In this document: one piece after another, positions 1 through 9,773 of the stretch
How the letters are laid out: every line of letters starts with the position of its first letter
Position numbering within the stretch: the stretch's first letter is position 1
Source of the DNA: Clostridium sp. NkU-1
Lineage (GTDB): Bacteria > Bacillota_A > Clostridia > Lachnospirales > Lachnospiraceae
DNA: 64,000 bases
Direction: 5' to 3'
NCBI GenBank assembly: GCA_001312405.1
Contig: BBDR01000002.1
Location: 372,001-436,000, forward strand
Notes under the pieces: model-generated
What the model saw: the letters and a program-made list of their open reading frames with translations, nothing else
Databases searched by the model: none
Told to the model about the DNA's origin: nothing
Position numbers and translations under genes: made by a program

Positions 1-92
1 GGCTTCTGGGTCAGCTTCCAGCCGGCTGACAGATTCCCAACTTAAATATGCGGAATTTACGTCTATGTGAAAAACTAAGGGCTCGGGTACAT
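1..92 (-). CDS. dinB: DNA polymerase IV (Y family), N-terminus only, cut by window edge
   Basis: Only the first ~30 codons are inside the window. Read leftwards from an ATG at 92, preceded by an AAAGGAG ribosome site, the peptide begins MYPSP. After one missing T near position 77 it continues VFHIDVNSAYLSWESV. The D-V-N-S-A-Y/F segment is the first metal-binding motif of Y-family translesion polymerases (DinB/UmuC), and the following serine/tryptophan context is typical of the clostridial members. Such enzymes copy past damaged template bases. As written the sequence stops after five codons, which fits the single-base errors seen throughout this window. Identification rests on a short stretch, so confidence is moderate. 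Confidence 0.6.
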
Positions 93-285
93 ATCCGTCT
101 CTCCTTTGATAAAATTTACTTAATAAAGGCAAGTTTTGGTGCAGTTTGAATTTTACCTTGAGGGGCACTTAGAGAATCGAACTTCCTTCTCTCTTATTAT
201 ACCGAAAATATGTTCGGGAAGTAAAGGGAATAATTGAAAAAAACTGCGGAATAGGATAAAATAAATCCACGTCGGAGGCTCTTTC

Positions 286-1602
286 ATGAGGCATGCCATA
301 GGAATACTGCTGGCAGCAGTGATTGTCTTTCTCATAGGGACAGGAACTGCTGCGGTTAAGCTTTCAGAAAAAGAGGCCGTTAATGAGAACACAACAGTAA
401 CAGAGGAGAAAGGAGAAAAGAACGCACCGATTCAGACAAAGGATGAGCTAAATCTTTATGCCCAGTCAGCAGTTTTGATGGATGCCTCCACCGGCCGCAT
501 TTTATACGGAAAAAAATGAGAATCTGGTCCGTCCCATGGCCAGCACCACAAAAATCATGACCTGCATCCTTGCCCTGGAGTATGGGAATTTATCTGACAC
601 AGTAACGGCCAGCCAGAATGCGGCTTCCCAGCCAAGGTCCATTTAGGGGTCTATAAGGGAGAAAAGTTTCTGCTTAAGGATCTGCTTTACAGTCTGATGC
701 TGGAATCCCATAATGATGCCGCCATGATGATCGCAGAGCACGTCGGAGGGAGCCAGGAGGGATTTGCCAGGCTGATGAACGAAAAAGCAAGGGATTTAGG
801 CTGTGAAGATACATATTTTATCACACCCAATGGACTGGATGCCAAAGAAGAAAAGGATGGACAGGTGAAGATACACTCCACTACGGCAGCGGATTTAGCC
901 AGGATCATGAACTACTGCATCGGCCAGTCGTCAAAGAAGGAGGAGTTCCTGAAGATTACGGCAACGAGAAGCTATTCCTTTGCTGATCTTCAAGGAAAAC
1001 GATCCTTTTCCTGCAATAACCACAATACCCTTCTGGCCATGATGGACGGGGCGTTCTCAGGAAAAACAGGCTTCACCGGAGGAGCCGGATATTCCTATGT
1101 GGGAGCAGTAGAGGATGACGGAAGAACTTATACCATCGCCCTCTTAGGCTGCGGCTGGCCCCCCCATAAGGCATATAAATGGTCGGATGCAAGAAAGCTG
1201 TTCCAATATGGGATGGAACGCTTTCATTTCAGGAACGTGTATAAAGACATCAGTTTTCCTGATATTCCGGTAAAGGAAGGGATTCCTTCCTCCGGCCGCC
1301 TGGATGAACCGGTCATGATATCCTGCGGCATAGACGGGGAGGAAGAGAAGACCTTAAACCTTCTTCTGGCAGATGAGGAAGAAGTCACGGTACAGACAGA
1401 CATTCCAAAGGAATTAAATGCTCCGGTGCGTAAAGGGCAGACGGTGGGAAGTGTCGTTTACCGCTTAAACGGAGAGGTTATTAAGGAATATCCGGTTTGT
1501 CTGAACGAAGGGGCAGACCGTCTGACAACAATCTGGTGCTTAAAAGATATCTTTAGCAAATATCTATCCATGCCGGGACTCATGGGAATCATTCCTGTCT
1601 GA
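286..1602 (+). CDS. D-alanyl-D-alanine carboxypeptidase (PBP5/DacF type), two frameshifts
   Basis: Secreted low-molecular-weight penicillin-binding protein that trims the terminal D-Ala from peptidoglycan stem peptides. The start is an ATG after a GGAGG site and opens a hydrophobic signal segment. All three active-site motifs of the S11 family are present once frames are joined: S-T-T-K near nucleotide 543, S-H-N near 707 (usually S-A-N/S-G-N), and K-T-G near 1063. A PBP5-type beta domain follows, and the end is short and amphipathic. The reading frame breaks at an A7 run near 517 (A6 restores it) and at 636-640, where one A is missing. The joined length is ~438 residues, normal for DacF-like enzymes. 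A strong hairpin terminator follows. The exact paralogue (DacF, DacB or DacA) cannot be decided here. Confidence 0.85.
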
Positions 1603-1619
1603 TCAGGGAAAACTGATGG

Positions 1620-1652
1620 AACTGGGCTTTTAAGTATGAAAGCCCAGTTATT
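1620..1652 (+). terminator. Rho-independent terminator after carboxypeptidase gene
   Basis: An 11-bp perfect stem (AACTGGGCTTT / AAAGCCCAGTT) with an 8-nt loop is followed by ATTTCT. It lies 18 nt after the stop codon. Confidence 0.75.
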
Positions 1653-1654
1653 TC

Positions 1655-1757
1655 TGCTGATCATGCTGTATTACAAGCTTTGTGATTTATCGCTGATCAT
1701 TGCTGTATCACAGGCTTTGTGATTTATCTCTGACAATGCTGCATCACAAACTATGGA
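1655..1757. repeat. Three imperfect ~37-bp tandem repeats
   Basis: Units begin at 1655, 1691 and 1728. They share CTGATCA-TGCTGTATTACA and TTTGTGATTTAT segments, and the third unit is truncated and diverged. The repeat sits in the 460-bp gap between the carboxypeptidase and the large surface protein. The rest of that gap (1758-2064) is AT-rich with no gene that I can support. Confidence 0.6.
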
Positions 1758-2064
1758 GCTTAAGCCGATGGCAGCAGCGGTATCTGCCAGGCGGGGGAAA
1801 CCTATATCAGAATACACCATATATATGGCAATCAGCTATGCTTAACAAATATAATTTCTCAATAATTCCCTAATGAATTATTTTATTATCTATATAATTG
1901 ATAGATTTGTCTGAATATGATAAAATGCAACACCGTGCTAGCTTAATAAGGCAGTGTGCTTTCATTATTGTTTATCTATAGGTAATTTTAATAATATGAA
2001 AAAAATATAGCATGATTACAATCTTCAAGTTAGCTCAAAATAACACTTTTAGGAGGAGAGTATT

Positions 2065-5000
2065 TTGAATTTTATACGAATCAGACAAAGTATGAAACGA
2101 AAGGCAAGCGCCGCGTTAGCTCTGATTATGCTTATGTCCTCAGCTATACCGGCATATGCAGAGCCTGCTGATCTGCCAGATTTTAGTAATGATCAGTTAG
2201 TTTCATCAAACGTGGCTACACCATCACAGGCCGGCAAGTCCGCACCATCTCACGCTGGCAATTCTGCACCATCAAAGTCCGGCAAATCCACACCATCACA
2301 GGCTGACAAGTCCACTCCGTCACAGGCAGGGAAAATCGTAAATGAGGTACTTCCCGATTTTAACTTTGACAGAACCATAGAACTTGCAGGCGATTATGCA
2401 GATGGAGAGTACACTGGGACAGGCAAGGGGTTTAAAAGCACGATTACACTGCTCGTCACTATAAAAGATAACACCATTGTAAACATAGAAGAAGTGTCAC
2501 AAGGAGATACACTAGCTAATTGGGAGAAAGCAAAAGCATTGTTTGCAATTATTATAGATGCTAATTCTACGGATGTAGATGGGGTATCCGGTGCTACAAA
2601 GAGTTCAAATGGTATCAAAGAAGCAGTTAATGACGCTCTTTCCAAAGCTGTCATCAAAGAAAACCAGGTATTCCAGGATGGTAATGGCAGCAAGTCAGAT
2701 CCATTTATCGTGCAACCAGTACACAGTTAGCCAGATTTGCTGACAAGGTAGATGCAGGAAATGATTATAGCGGCAAATATATTGAACTTTCTGCTGACAT
2801 TGAATTGGAAGATGAGTGGACACCGATCGGTACTGGAGCGAATGGTTTTGCAGGTTCATTTAATGGACGGAACCATACCATTAACGGACTTACAATCGCA
2901 AGTGACAGTTTTGCATACGCAGGTCTTTTTGGCTGCATGAAAACAGGTGCCAAAGTCAGGAATATCAAATTGGAAGATGTGGATATCAGTATTACTTCTT
3001 CTGGCGCTGAAGCATGTGCAGGCGCAGTTGCAGGAAAAACAGAAAAAAACGTATTGATTGACAATGTAGTTATTACAGGCAAAATAGAAAGCCATTCTGC
3101 CAAAAGCTACGCTGGTGCTGTCACCGGAATTTTGGGAGGAGAATCTGTAATTGCCAATGTATCTGTTAATGCTGATGTATCAGCCGTGTCCCAGTCAGGT
3201 GTGACATATGCAGGCGGTGTCGTTGGTGCATCAAATAATAAATGCATCATTGCCAATGCGGCAACATTTGGAAGCGTATCGGCAGAAACCGGCGGACAGT
3301 TATTTGCAGTTGCAGGCGGTATGGCAGGTATTGCAGCAGGTACATATTACAATGTGCTTTCCGGCGCAATGATTACAGCTGAAAGTGCAGCAGATGCCAA
3401 AGAATTAGTTGGCGGTATCGGCGGTATGGGCAGCGCGGTTACTGCAATAGTAAATGGATATTACAGCAGTAAAACTGAAAAACCATTTATGATGGTAAAT
3501 GATACAATAACAGGCTACGTCACCAATAATGTGAAAGCTCTTGCCGAGGAGGAGCTATCTGGCGAGACTATGGCAGATACATTAAATAATGGTCTTACAC
3601 GGTCTGAGATTGCAAAAGCATCTGAGACCATTGCAGCGGCAAAGCAGGCAAATATGGGAGATTTGTCAGCGGCAGTACGCACGATAGGGGATTTCTATGC
3701 CTGGAGTTTTGATCATGTGTTAGTTATCACTAACAATATTTTCGTAGACGACACCATAGATGCATCGATATTTGATAGCGGAGACGGAACAGAAGAATCA
3801 CCTTATATTCTAAAAACTGAAGCGCAGCTTCGTAAGTTTGCCGTTTCACTTACAGACGATGTGAAATATGCAGGAATGTATATCGCTTTAGATGAAGATG
3901 TGGACGTATCCGGCGGGACGTGGATGCCTATCGGACAGGGACATTATGACTTCATGGGTAATTTTGACGGACGCGGCCATGTGATTACAGGCATGAACAT
4001 TGGTTCCGTTGAGAATCCCCATATAGAAGATAAGGCAGATACGAATGATACTGAAAAGATGACCACTTTCTATGGATTTTTCGGTGTATTAGGCAAAAAT
4101 GCAGTAGTTAAAAAATTTAAGTATCGCAGATGCAGAAATAGCAGTAGTCCATCCGTCCAGCGCTTATGCGGGCCTTTTAGCAGGTCTTACAGAAAAAGCA
4201 TTTATAGACGGCTGCAATACAGAGGGAAGCATATATGCAGAAACAAAACACAAGAAAGCCAATGTTTGGGCAGGCGGACTGGCAGGCCAGACGATCAGAG
4301 GCGGCATTATCAACTCCTGGTCAGAAGCAGACGTATACTGCAAAGCCATAGGCGGTCTGTCTCAGGGCGGCGGCTTCGTGGGCATGGTCAACAGGAGCGT
4401 AATTGCAAACTGCTATGCTGCAGGCGATGTCACAGGCAAAGCCAGCCGTGAAGATGGTAATGAAGGCATGCCATCTATCGGTTCCTTCATTGGTGTAAAT
4501 GGGGGAAAGGTGGCAAACTGCTACTCTACAGGTGATATGAAATCAGAGTCATTTTCTACATACGTAGGTTCATTTGCAGGATGGTCAACAGGTATTGCAA
4601 GACAATTTTTATCCTACTATAATGCAGATGCGCGCCAAAACAGCAATGGCGTTATCAGCAACCCGGTTATCCCTGTAGGTTATATGGTCAGCGCGGGTAT
4701 AAATGATGAGGGCGAGCCATATGACGGCGTATACCATGTAGGTATTGATTCAAAGAAATCAGCACAGATGCAGGAGGCGGATTTTGCTGCATTACTGAAT
4801 AAGAATTTCACTGCATTCCCTATGGATTTAAAGAATGGCACCAGTGTAAACGTTGGCGACCAGAATGCGATGGGGCTTCCTTCTTTCATGAAATTAAGAA
4901 CCTGGGAACTTACAGACGGCACAGTACGTCCTACTGGTGAAGAAGCAGAAACCACTTATTCAGATATGACACCTGTATTTGAGCCAAACACTTTAGAAAG

Positions 5001-6915
5001 AGCAGACGGCACATACTATGGCAGAGCAAAGACTGATTCAGGAAAATATGTTTATGTAGAAATAACTGTAAAGGCTGGGAAGATTGTTGGCATAAAAGTG
5101 ACTGGAAATGACGAGGGCCAGGCTTTAGAGGCCATAGCAGATGATGTAATCGCATATGTTATTTCCACACAAGATTATTCTCAATTGGCAGGCGACAGCG
5201 ATTTGGCGAAATTACTTAAATCTGCTATAGCGGCAGCGGCCAAGAAAGCATCTATCCGTGATTTAACAGGATACGGAAATGCAGACCCGTCAATTTTCGA
5301 AGCAGGAAACGGTACAAAAGAAAATCCTTACATGATCAAAACTGCCGGACAGCTGACGGCATTTGCAGCATCAATAAATGAAGACGAGCATTATAAAGGA
5401 AAACATGTAAGACTTGATGCAGATATCTCTCTGTCTGGGATCCAGTGGATACCGGCAGGCGGCTCAGGCGCATATGGATTCACAGGCACATTTGACGGAA
5501 ATGGGCACGTGATCAGTGACATGACCATTGGAACAAAGGAAAGTCCGGAAACATACTGCGTATCTGCAGGCTTGTTTGCAAAACTGCAGTCAGCCTGTGT
5601 GGTAAATCTTGGTATTGAAAATGCGGCTGTCTATAACAAATATATGGGAGACGGCAACATATCATATACGGGCTTGCTTTCCGGATATTTTGAAAATCCG
5701 TCAAACACAGGCGGATATATAGATCATTGCTATGCAAAAGGCGTGATCGAGAGCTGGTCATCAAAGCAAAATGACACCGCAGGCCTGGTTGGCAATATAA
5801 ACTGGGGCATCATCGCAAACTCATATGCAGATGTAAGTATAAAAAGCGAAAGCAAAGAGCGTTGGGCTTATGGGGGAGGAATCAGCGCGATACCGAACAA
5901 ATCACTTCTTATCAACAACTATGCCAAAGGAAATATCTATGCCAAAGGCAACGGGGCCAGAATGACCATTGGCGGTATCGCAGGCATGAATGCAGGCATT
6001 GTCATCAACAGCTTTGCAAATATGGTATTAGAGACGGCTGCAACGACTGTAGATATAGGCGGCATCGCAGGCCGTGTGGCTGGTATTGGCTATGTAGAGA
6101 ATGCCTATTTCAATACAAATGCGCCGCAGATCAGCGGTTTGGAAGAGATTGCTTCCAAAAAGGGTGCAGGAACTATCGTTACAGGACAAGAATATGGCAA
6201 AGGTACTGTGATAAATCTGGAAGGCAGAAATGCTTCTGAGTATAACAGCGCTGAATTTGCAAAACTGCTTAACAGCAATCAGTCTAATGCAGAAATGATG
6301 GGCAGAGCAAAAGCCATTTTGAAAGAAATCGGATTGGCCGGCATAGAGAACGTTGCCCTGCGTCAGTTTGAATATGATGAAGAAACCGGCGAAGTGAGAT
6401 TTAAAGCTGATGAAAAAGACAACGGCACTGTGGAAGAAGGCGGCAGCACCGGCAATGGCAGCGGCAGCCACGGAGCAGCTCATCAGGCAGCAGCAGTGTT
6501 ACAGCCAGAGACGCATCATCTTCCAGGAATCATTCTGTTCAAACAGGCGGTACCTGGAAACGGGATGAGACTGGCTGGTGGATTGTAAAACCAGATGGCT
6601 CTTATCCAAAAAAATGAGTGGTACCGGGCTGATTTAAACGGCACTTTAACATGGTATCTCTTTGACCAGCAGGGATATATGAGAAGCGGCTGGTTTACTG
6701 ATGCTGATGGAAATACTTATTTCTTACATAATCAAAACGATGCTTCTTTCGGAGCAATGTATACAGGCTGGAATATGATCGATGGAACATGGTATTATTT
6801 CTATCCATCGGGGCCAGCCTACAAGGAAACAGTAGGAAAGCTTGCTAAGGATGTGGTCACTCCGGACGGCTATCGAGTAGGGGCAAACGGAGAGTGGATA
6901 CAGCAGGCTTCATAA
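2065..6915 (+). CDS. Large secreted GLUG/FMN_bind surface protein with cell-wall-binding repeats (frameshifted)
   Basis: Predicted extracellular wall-associated protein of about 1,610 residues. Order: signal peptide ending ...SAIPAYA; a Ser/Pro/Lys linker of 7-residue repeats of the TPSQAGK type (nucleotides 2218-2335); an FMN_bind domain at residues ~105-215 carrying V-S-G-A-T near nucleotide 2590, the motif whose Thr is flavinylated by ApbE in NqrC/RnfG-type proteins; then three modules opening with GNGT/GDGT-x-E-x-P-Y and a W-x-P-I-G ... F-x-G-x-F-D/N-G-x-x-H GLUG-type core; a second FMN_bind-like domain near 4990-5270 lacking S-G-A-T; and C-terminal W-Y-Y-F/WYLFD [18 protein letters not shown] repeats. 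RBS AGGAGG precedes the ATG. Frames break near 2715, 4125, 6475 and at an A7 run near 6607. The physiological role is not known; a flavin redox function is inferred. Confidence 0.8.
2218..2335 (+). repeat. 21-bp tandem repeats encoding Ser/Pro/Lys linker
   Basis: Five to six 21-bp units inside the surface-protein gene encode T/S-P-S-x-A/S-G/D-K heptads. Units are similar but not identical, so this is a coding minisatellite rather than a CRISPR array. Confidence 0.75.
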
Positions 6916-6939
6916 AAATTTAAAACTAAGATAGAAACA

Positions 6940-6985
6940 AATCCCATGTGTATGGCGTAATGGCATAATACACATGGGATTATTC
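6940..6985 (+). terminator. Terminator after surface-protein gene
   Basis: A 14-bp perfect inverted repeat (AATCCCATGTGTAT / ATACACATGGGATT) with a 14-nt loop is followed by ATTCCTGTTTATT, 25 nt after the stop codon. From here to 7200 I see no gene. Confidence 0.75.
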
Positions 6986-7204
6986 CTGTTTATTCTGCCG
7001 TGTGGACTGAGCACAGGCGGCAATGACTGATGATCGGCTGCTGGCCGGTGTTTTTTTTCCGGATTTTTAATCGGCGCGGGAATTGATCCTAACGCATTTA
7101 TGATCATCAGCCAGGTCAATGAAGTGCGGGGAAGGGGAAATGGATAAAAAACCGGCGAGAATCTTACAGAAAGATGACTAAGGTTTACAGTTTTTGAAAC
7201 CCTA

Positions 7205-7234
7205 TTGACTTATTATCCTGACAGGTGCTATACT
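7205..7234 (+). promoter_or_regulatory. Sigma-A type promoter for the lipoprotein-citX transcript
   Basis: TTGACT at 7205-7210 and TATACT at 7229-7234 are separated by 18 bp, close to the vegetative consensus. It would start transcription near 7241, giving a leader of about 120 nt before the lipoprotein start codon. Confidence 0.65.
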
Positions 7235-7242
7235 GTGCCCTG

Positions 7243-7330
7243 ATTAAAGGGTGAAAGAGAACCCGTTTCACTCTTTGTGCTTGCGGGTCAAATGGGAGCG
7301 TGACCACTCCTGCCTGACCCTTGGAGACAA
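7243..7330 (+). promoter_or_regulatory. Structured 5' leader, class not recognised
   Basis: Two helices are visible. P1 pairs AAAG-GTGAAA (about 7246-7256) with TTTCAC-CTTT (about 7266-7276) around an AACCCG-containing loop. P2 pairs GGGTCA with TGACCC (about 7286-7320) enclosing GGAG/CTCC. The P1 loop ACCCG could pair with CGGGT at the 5' side of P2, a possible pseudoknot or switch. I do not match it to any known riboswitch class, and I see no terminator T-tract after P2, so control of translation is as likely as attenuation. Confidence 0.35.
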
Positions 7331-7359
7331 AAAAAATGGACGCAGGGAGGAATCAGGAA

Positions 7360-7939
7360 ATGCTGAAAAAGAAAATCAGTTTATTTTGTTTGGCCGTTGC
7401 TTTTGCTGTATTGCTCGCAGCTGGCTGCGGCAGGAAGCAAGCTGAAGATTTGGGCGGCGCTCCTTCGGAAGCGGCAAAAACAGAGACTGCGGCCGTCAGG
7501 ATGGAGAGAGCCGGAACACAAGAAAATGGGACTGATGAGATTGTTCCGGAAGAGGATATGGACCAGTCAGGGCCGGGAATAGAGGCCGTGGAGAGTGAAG
7601 AAAGCGCTGGGACGGAAAAAAAAGGTGGAGGCATTTGCCGAGAAGATCCAGGAAGCGGTAGGGGACCGGGATTTACAGGCATTTGCGGACCTTCTTATTT
7701 ATCCCTGTGTTTTCATAACAGGTGATGAGGAAACGATCACCCTTAACAACCGGGAAGACTTATTTAAGCAGAACCCAGACATGGTGTTTGGAGATGATCT
7801 TATGGTAGCTGTGGCCAATGTGGATACGGTTTCACTGAAAATGACGGATCAAGGCGTGACCATGGGAGAAGGAGAATCAAAGATCACCTTTCAGAAAAAA
7901 AACGATGGAAGCTTTGGGATAACAGAAATAAGGGAATAA
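7360..7939 (+). CDS. Small lipoprotein upstream of citX (frameshifted)
   Basis: The ATG at 7360 is chosen because GGGAGG lies 9-10 nt upstream; an earlier in-frame ATG at 7336 has no such site. The protein starts with Lys residues, a hydrophobic segment and the lipobox L-A-A-G-C. A low-complexity Glu/Ala/Thr-rich spacer follows, then a ~110-residue globular end (FAEKIQEAV...ITEIRE) with alternating strands reminiscent of small NTF2-like or DUF4878-type lipoprotein domains. That resemblance is weak and I assign no function. The frame breaks at an A8 run near 7616 (A7 restores it). It ends 1 nt before citX, so the two are co-transcribed, suggesting a link to citrate metabolism or sensing that is unproven. 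Confidence 0.6.
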
Positions 7940-7940
7940 G

Positions 7941-8474
7941 ATGGAAGAGAATGTAACTTTAGATGAGATGCTTTCTTTCCGTGAAAAGAAAGTAAGAATG
8001 CAGGAAACACTTCAAAAAAATCATGATGGAGCCACTATCGTGGCTCTCGGGATGAATATTCCCGGTCCAAGGAAAACATCTCCCGGCATTCTTCTGGCAT
8101 TTTCCGCAGGAGGAGAAGAGCTGGACCGTCTGTTTGCGGAACATGGGCTGACTGTGATGGAGGAGACCGTAGTAAAAGAGAAGGCCGGTTATTTTAAGCT
8201 CTATGCAGTGAAAAGCCCTGATCCCCTTTATGTGAAAAAAATAACGGTTCAAATGGAAGAAACCCATCCCCTTGGAAGGCTGTTTGATGTTGACGTATAC
8301 GATGAGGCAGGAAGCGGGATCAGCAGAGAAGAATTAGGATCCCCTGTGCGGAAATGCCTGATTTGTGAAAAGGATGCAAAGCTGTGCGGCCGCAGCAGGA
8401 GCCATACAGTTAAGGAGCTTTATGAACGTATTGAGAGTATCATAGATTCCTGGTTAATAGAAAGGGGCAGATGA
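7941..8474 (+). CDS. citX: Citrate lyase holo-ACP synthase (apo-citrate lyase phosphoribosyl-dephospho-CoA transferase)
   Basis: Transfers the 2'-(5''-triphosphoribosyl)-3'-dephospho-CoA prosthetic group made by CitG onto the serine of CitD, activating citrate lyase in the cytoplasm. The intact 177-residue product is of normal length for CitX. It shows the family core G-R-L-F-D-V-D-V, then I-S-R-E-E-L-G and a Cys-rich R-K-C-L-I-C-E ... C-G-R-S-R-S-H end. The start ATG follows the lipoprotein stop by 1 nt. A terminator-like hairpin directly after it separates citX from citDEFGC, so citX may be on a different transcript from its substrate or may be read through. Confidence 0.9.
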   Translation: MEENVTLDEMLSFREKKVRMQETLQKNHDGATIVALGMNIPGPRKTSPGILLAFSAGGEELDRLFAEHGLTVMEETVVKEKAGYFKLYAVKSPDPLYVKKITVQMEETHPLGRLFDVDVYDEAGSGISREELGSPVRKCLICEKDAKLCGRSRSHTVKELYERIESIIDSWLIERGR

Positions 8475-8493
8475 GAATCTGCCTCTTTCTTAA
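8461..8493 (+). terminator. Hairpin between citX and citD
   Basis: AAAG-GGCAGAT / ATCTGCC-CTTT with a 4-nt loop is followed by CTTAATAAATTTT. It overlaps the end of citX. It may terminate the first transcript or attenuate read-through into citDEFGC. Confidence 0.6.
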
Positions 8494-8578
8494 TAAATTT
8501 TAAGGTTCCTTTTTCCCCTGGTTAAGGTTCTCCCTATAAAATGAAATTATCAAAGATAAAAGGGAGGCTTTAAGCAAA

Positions 8579-8888
8579 ATGGAGATAAAAAAACCAGCCA
8601 TGGCCGGTACATTGGAGTCCAGCGACTGTCAGGTAACTGTTGAGCCAGGTGATGGTAAATCGATTTGTGCTGGAAAGCGCAGTAATGAACCAGTATGGCA
8701 ACAGGATCCGGAAGGTAATCATGGAGACCCTTAGGAATCTCAGTATTGACAATGTGAGAATCACGGTTGTTGATAAGGGGGCACTGGACTGCACCATTAA
8801 GGCGCGCGTGAAGGAGCGGTATCCCGTTCCATGGACCAGTTTGAAAATATTCTCTGGGGAGGCAAAAAGAAACGATGAATCCGAATAA
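8579..8888 (+). CDS. citD: Citrate lyase gamma subunit (acyl carrier protein), two frameshifts
   Basis: Acyl carrier subunit whose serine carries the phosphoribosyl-dephospho-CoA arm that shuttles acetyl and citryl groups. MEIKKPAMAGTLESSD at the start matches the family; the modified serine is expected at Ser14 in the T-L-E-S-S-D motif. The middle reads V-M-N-Q-Y-G and the end V-V-D-K-G-A-L-D-C-T-I-K-A-R-V, both classic CitD. The frame needs two added bases between 8667 and 8680 (an A and a T in short runs), giving ~104 residues. A GGGAGG ribosome site lies 12-13 nt upstream of the ATG. The 3' end overlaps citE by 14 nt. Confidence 0.9.
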
Positions 8889-9759
8889 GAAACGGCTCAG
8901 AAGAACCATGATGTTTTTAAATGCCCAGAAACCGGGCCTCATTAAGGATCCGTATATTTATAAACCGGATTCCCTCATGCTGGATTTGGAGGATGCGGTG
9001 GCAGAAAACCAGAAGGATGCAGCCAGATTTTCCCTATATCATGCACTTAAGGAGATCGATTACAGGGGCTGCGAGCGGGTGGTCCGTATCAACGGCCTGG
9101 ATACCCCTTATTGGAAGGAGGATATCCGTTGTGCGGTCGCAGGCGGATGTGACGCGATTCGGATTCCGAAAACAGAACGGCCTGAGGACATAAAAGCAGT
9201 GGAAGCAGAGATCCGGACTGCAGAAGAAGATTTCGGCATTCCGGAAGGAAGGACCCTCATTATGGCTGCCATAGAATCCGCAAGAGGAGTGGTAAAGGCG
9301 CTGGATGTCTGTGAGGCTTCCGAAAGGCTGTTTGGAATTGCACTTTCCGGCGGGGACTATACCAAAGACCTTCAGACCCATATTACTGGAACCGGTATTG
9401 AGTTAATGGGAGCCAGACAGAATTTAATCATTGCGGCCAGGGCAGCAAAGGTCCAGTGCTTTGATACGGTTTATACAAACCTTGACGATATGGAAGGCTT
9501 TCGGAAGGATGTGGAAACCATTCATTTGATGGGATTTGACGGAAAATCCATTATCAATCCGCGCCAGATCCCGGTTGTCCATGAGATATTTACGCCTGCG
9601 CAGAAGGATATCACGTTTGCAGAAAAGGTGGTTAAGGAAATCGAGGAGAAAAAGGCAGAGGGAATCGGAGTATTTACCGTAGACGGAAAGATGATCGACA
9701 TTGCATTCTATGACGGAGCCAAGAGAACCATAGAGCTTGCCAAGCTCCGGTGTATATAA
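8875..9759 (+). CDS. citE: Citrate lyase beta subunit (citryl-ACP lyase)
   Basis: Cleaves citryl-ACP to acetyl-ACP and oxaloacetate in the alpha6-beta6-gamma6 citrate lyase complex. The intact 294-residue product fits the HpcH/HpaI (TIM-barrel) family. It has R-R-T-M-M-F at the N-terminus, the metal-site segment L-M-L-D-L-E-D-A-V, the R-I-N-G-L-D-T strand, and the later A-I-E-S-A-R-G and L-S-G-G-D-Y-T-K-D-L motifs. GGGGAGG lies 11-12 nt upstream of the ATG. It overlaps citD, consistent with translational coupling in a citD-E-F-G-C operon. Confidence 0.95.
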   Translation: MNPNKKRLRRTMMFLNAQKPGLIKDPYIYKPDSLMLDLEDAVAENQKDAARFSLYHALKEIDYRGCERVVRINGLDTPYWKEDIRCAVAGGCDAIRIPKTERPEDIKAVEAEIRTAEEDFGIPEGRTLIMAAIESARGVVKALDVCEASERLFGIALSGGDYTKDLQTHITGTGIELMGARQNLIIAARAAKVQCFDTVYTNLDDMEGFRKDVETIHLMGFDGKSIINPRQIPVVHEIFTPAQKDITFAEKVVKEIEEKKAEGIGVFTVDGKMIDIAFYDGAKRTIELAKLRCI

Positions 9760-9773
9760 AGGAGATTTGTAAG

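Noticed and set aside
2218..2335. Possible CRISPR array
   Set aside because: The 21-bp repeats are contiguous without spacers and encode an in-frame Ser/Pro/Lys linker of the secreted protein.
7243..7330. Known riboswitch upstream of the lipoprotein gene
   Set aside because: Compared from memory with SAM, TPP, guanidine, ZTP, fluoride, c-di-GMP and c-di-AMP consensus elements; none of their invariant motifs is present, so it is left unassigned.
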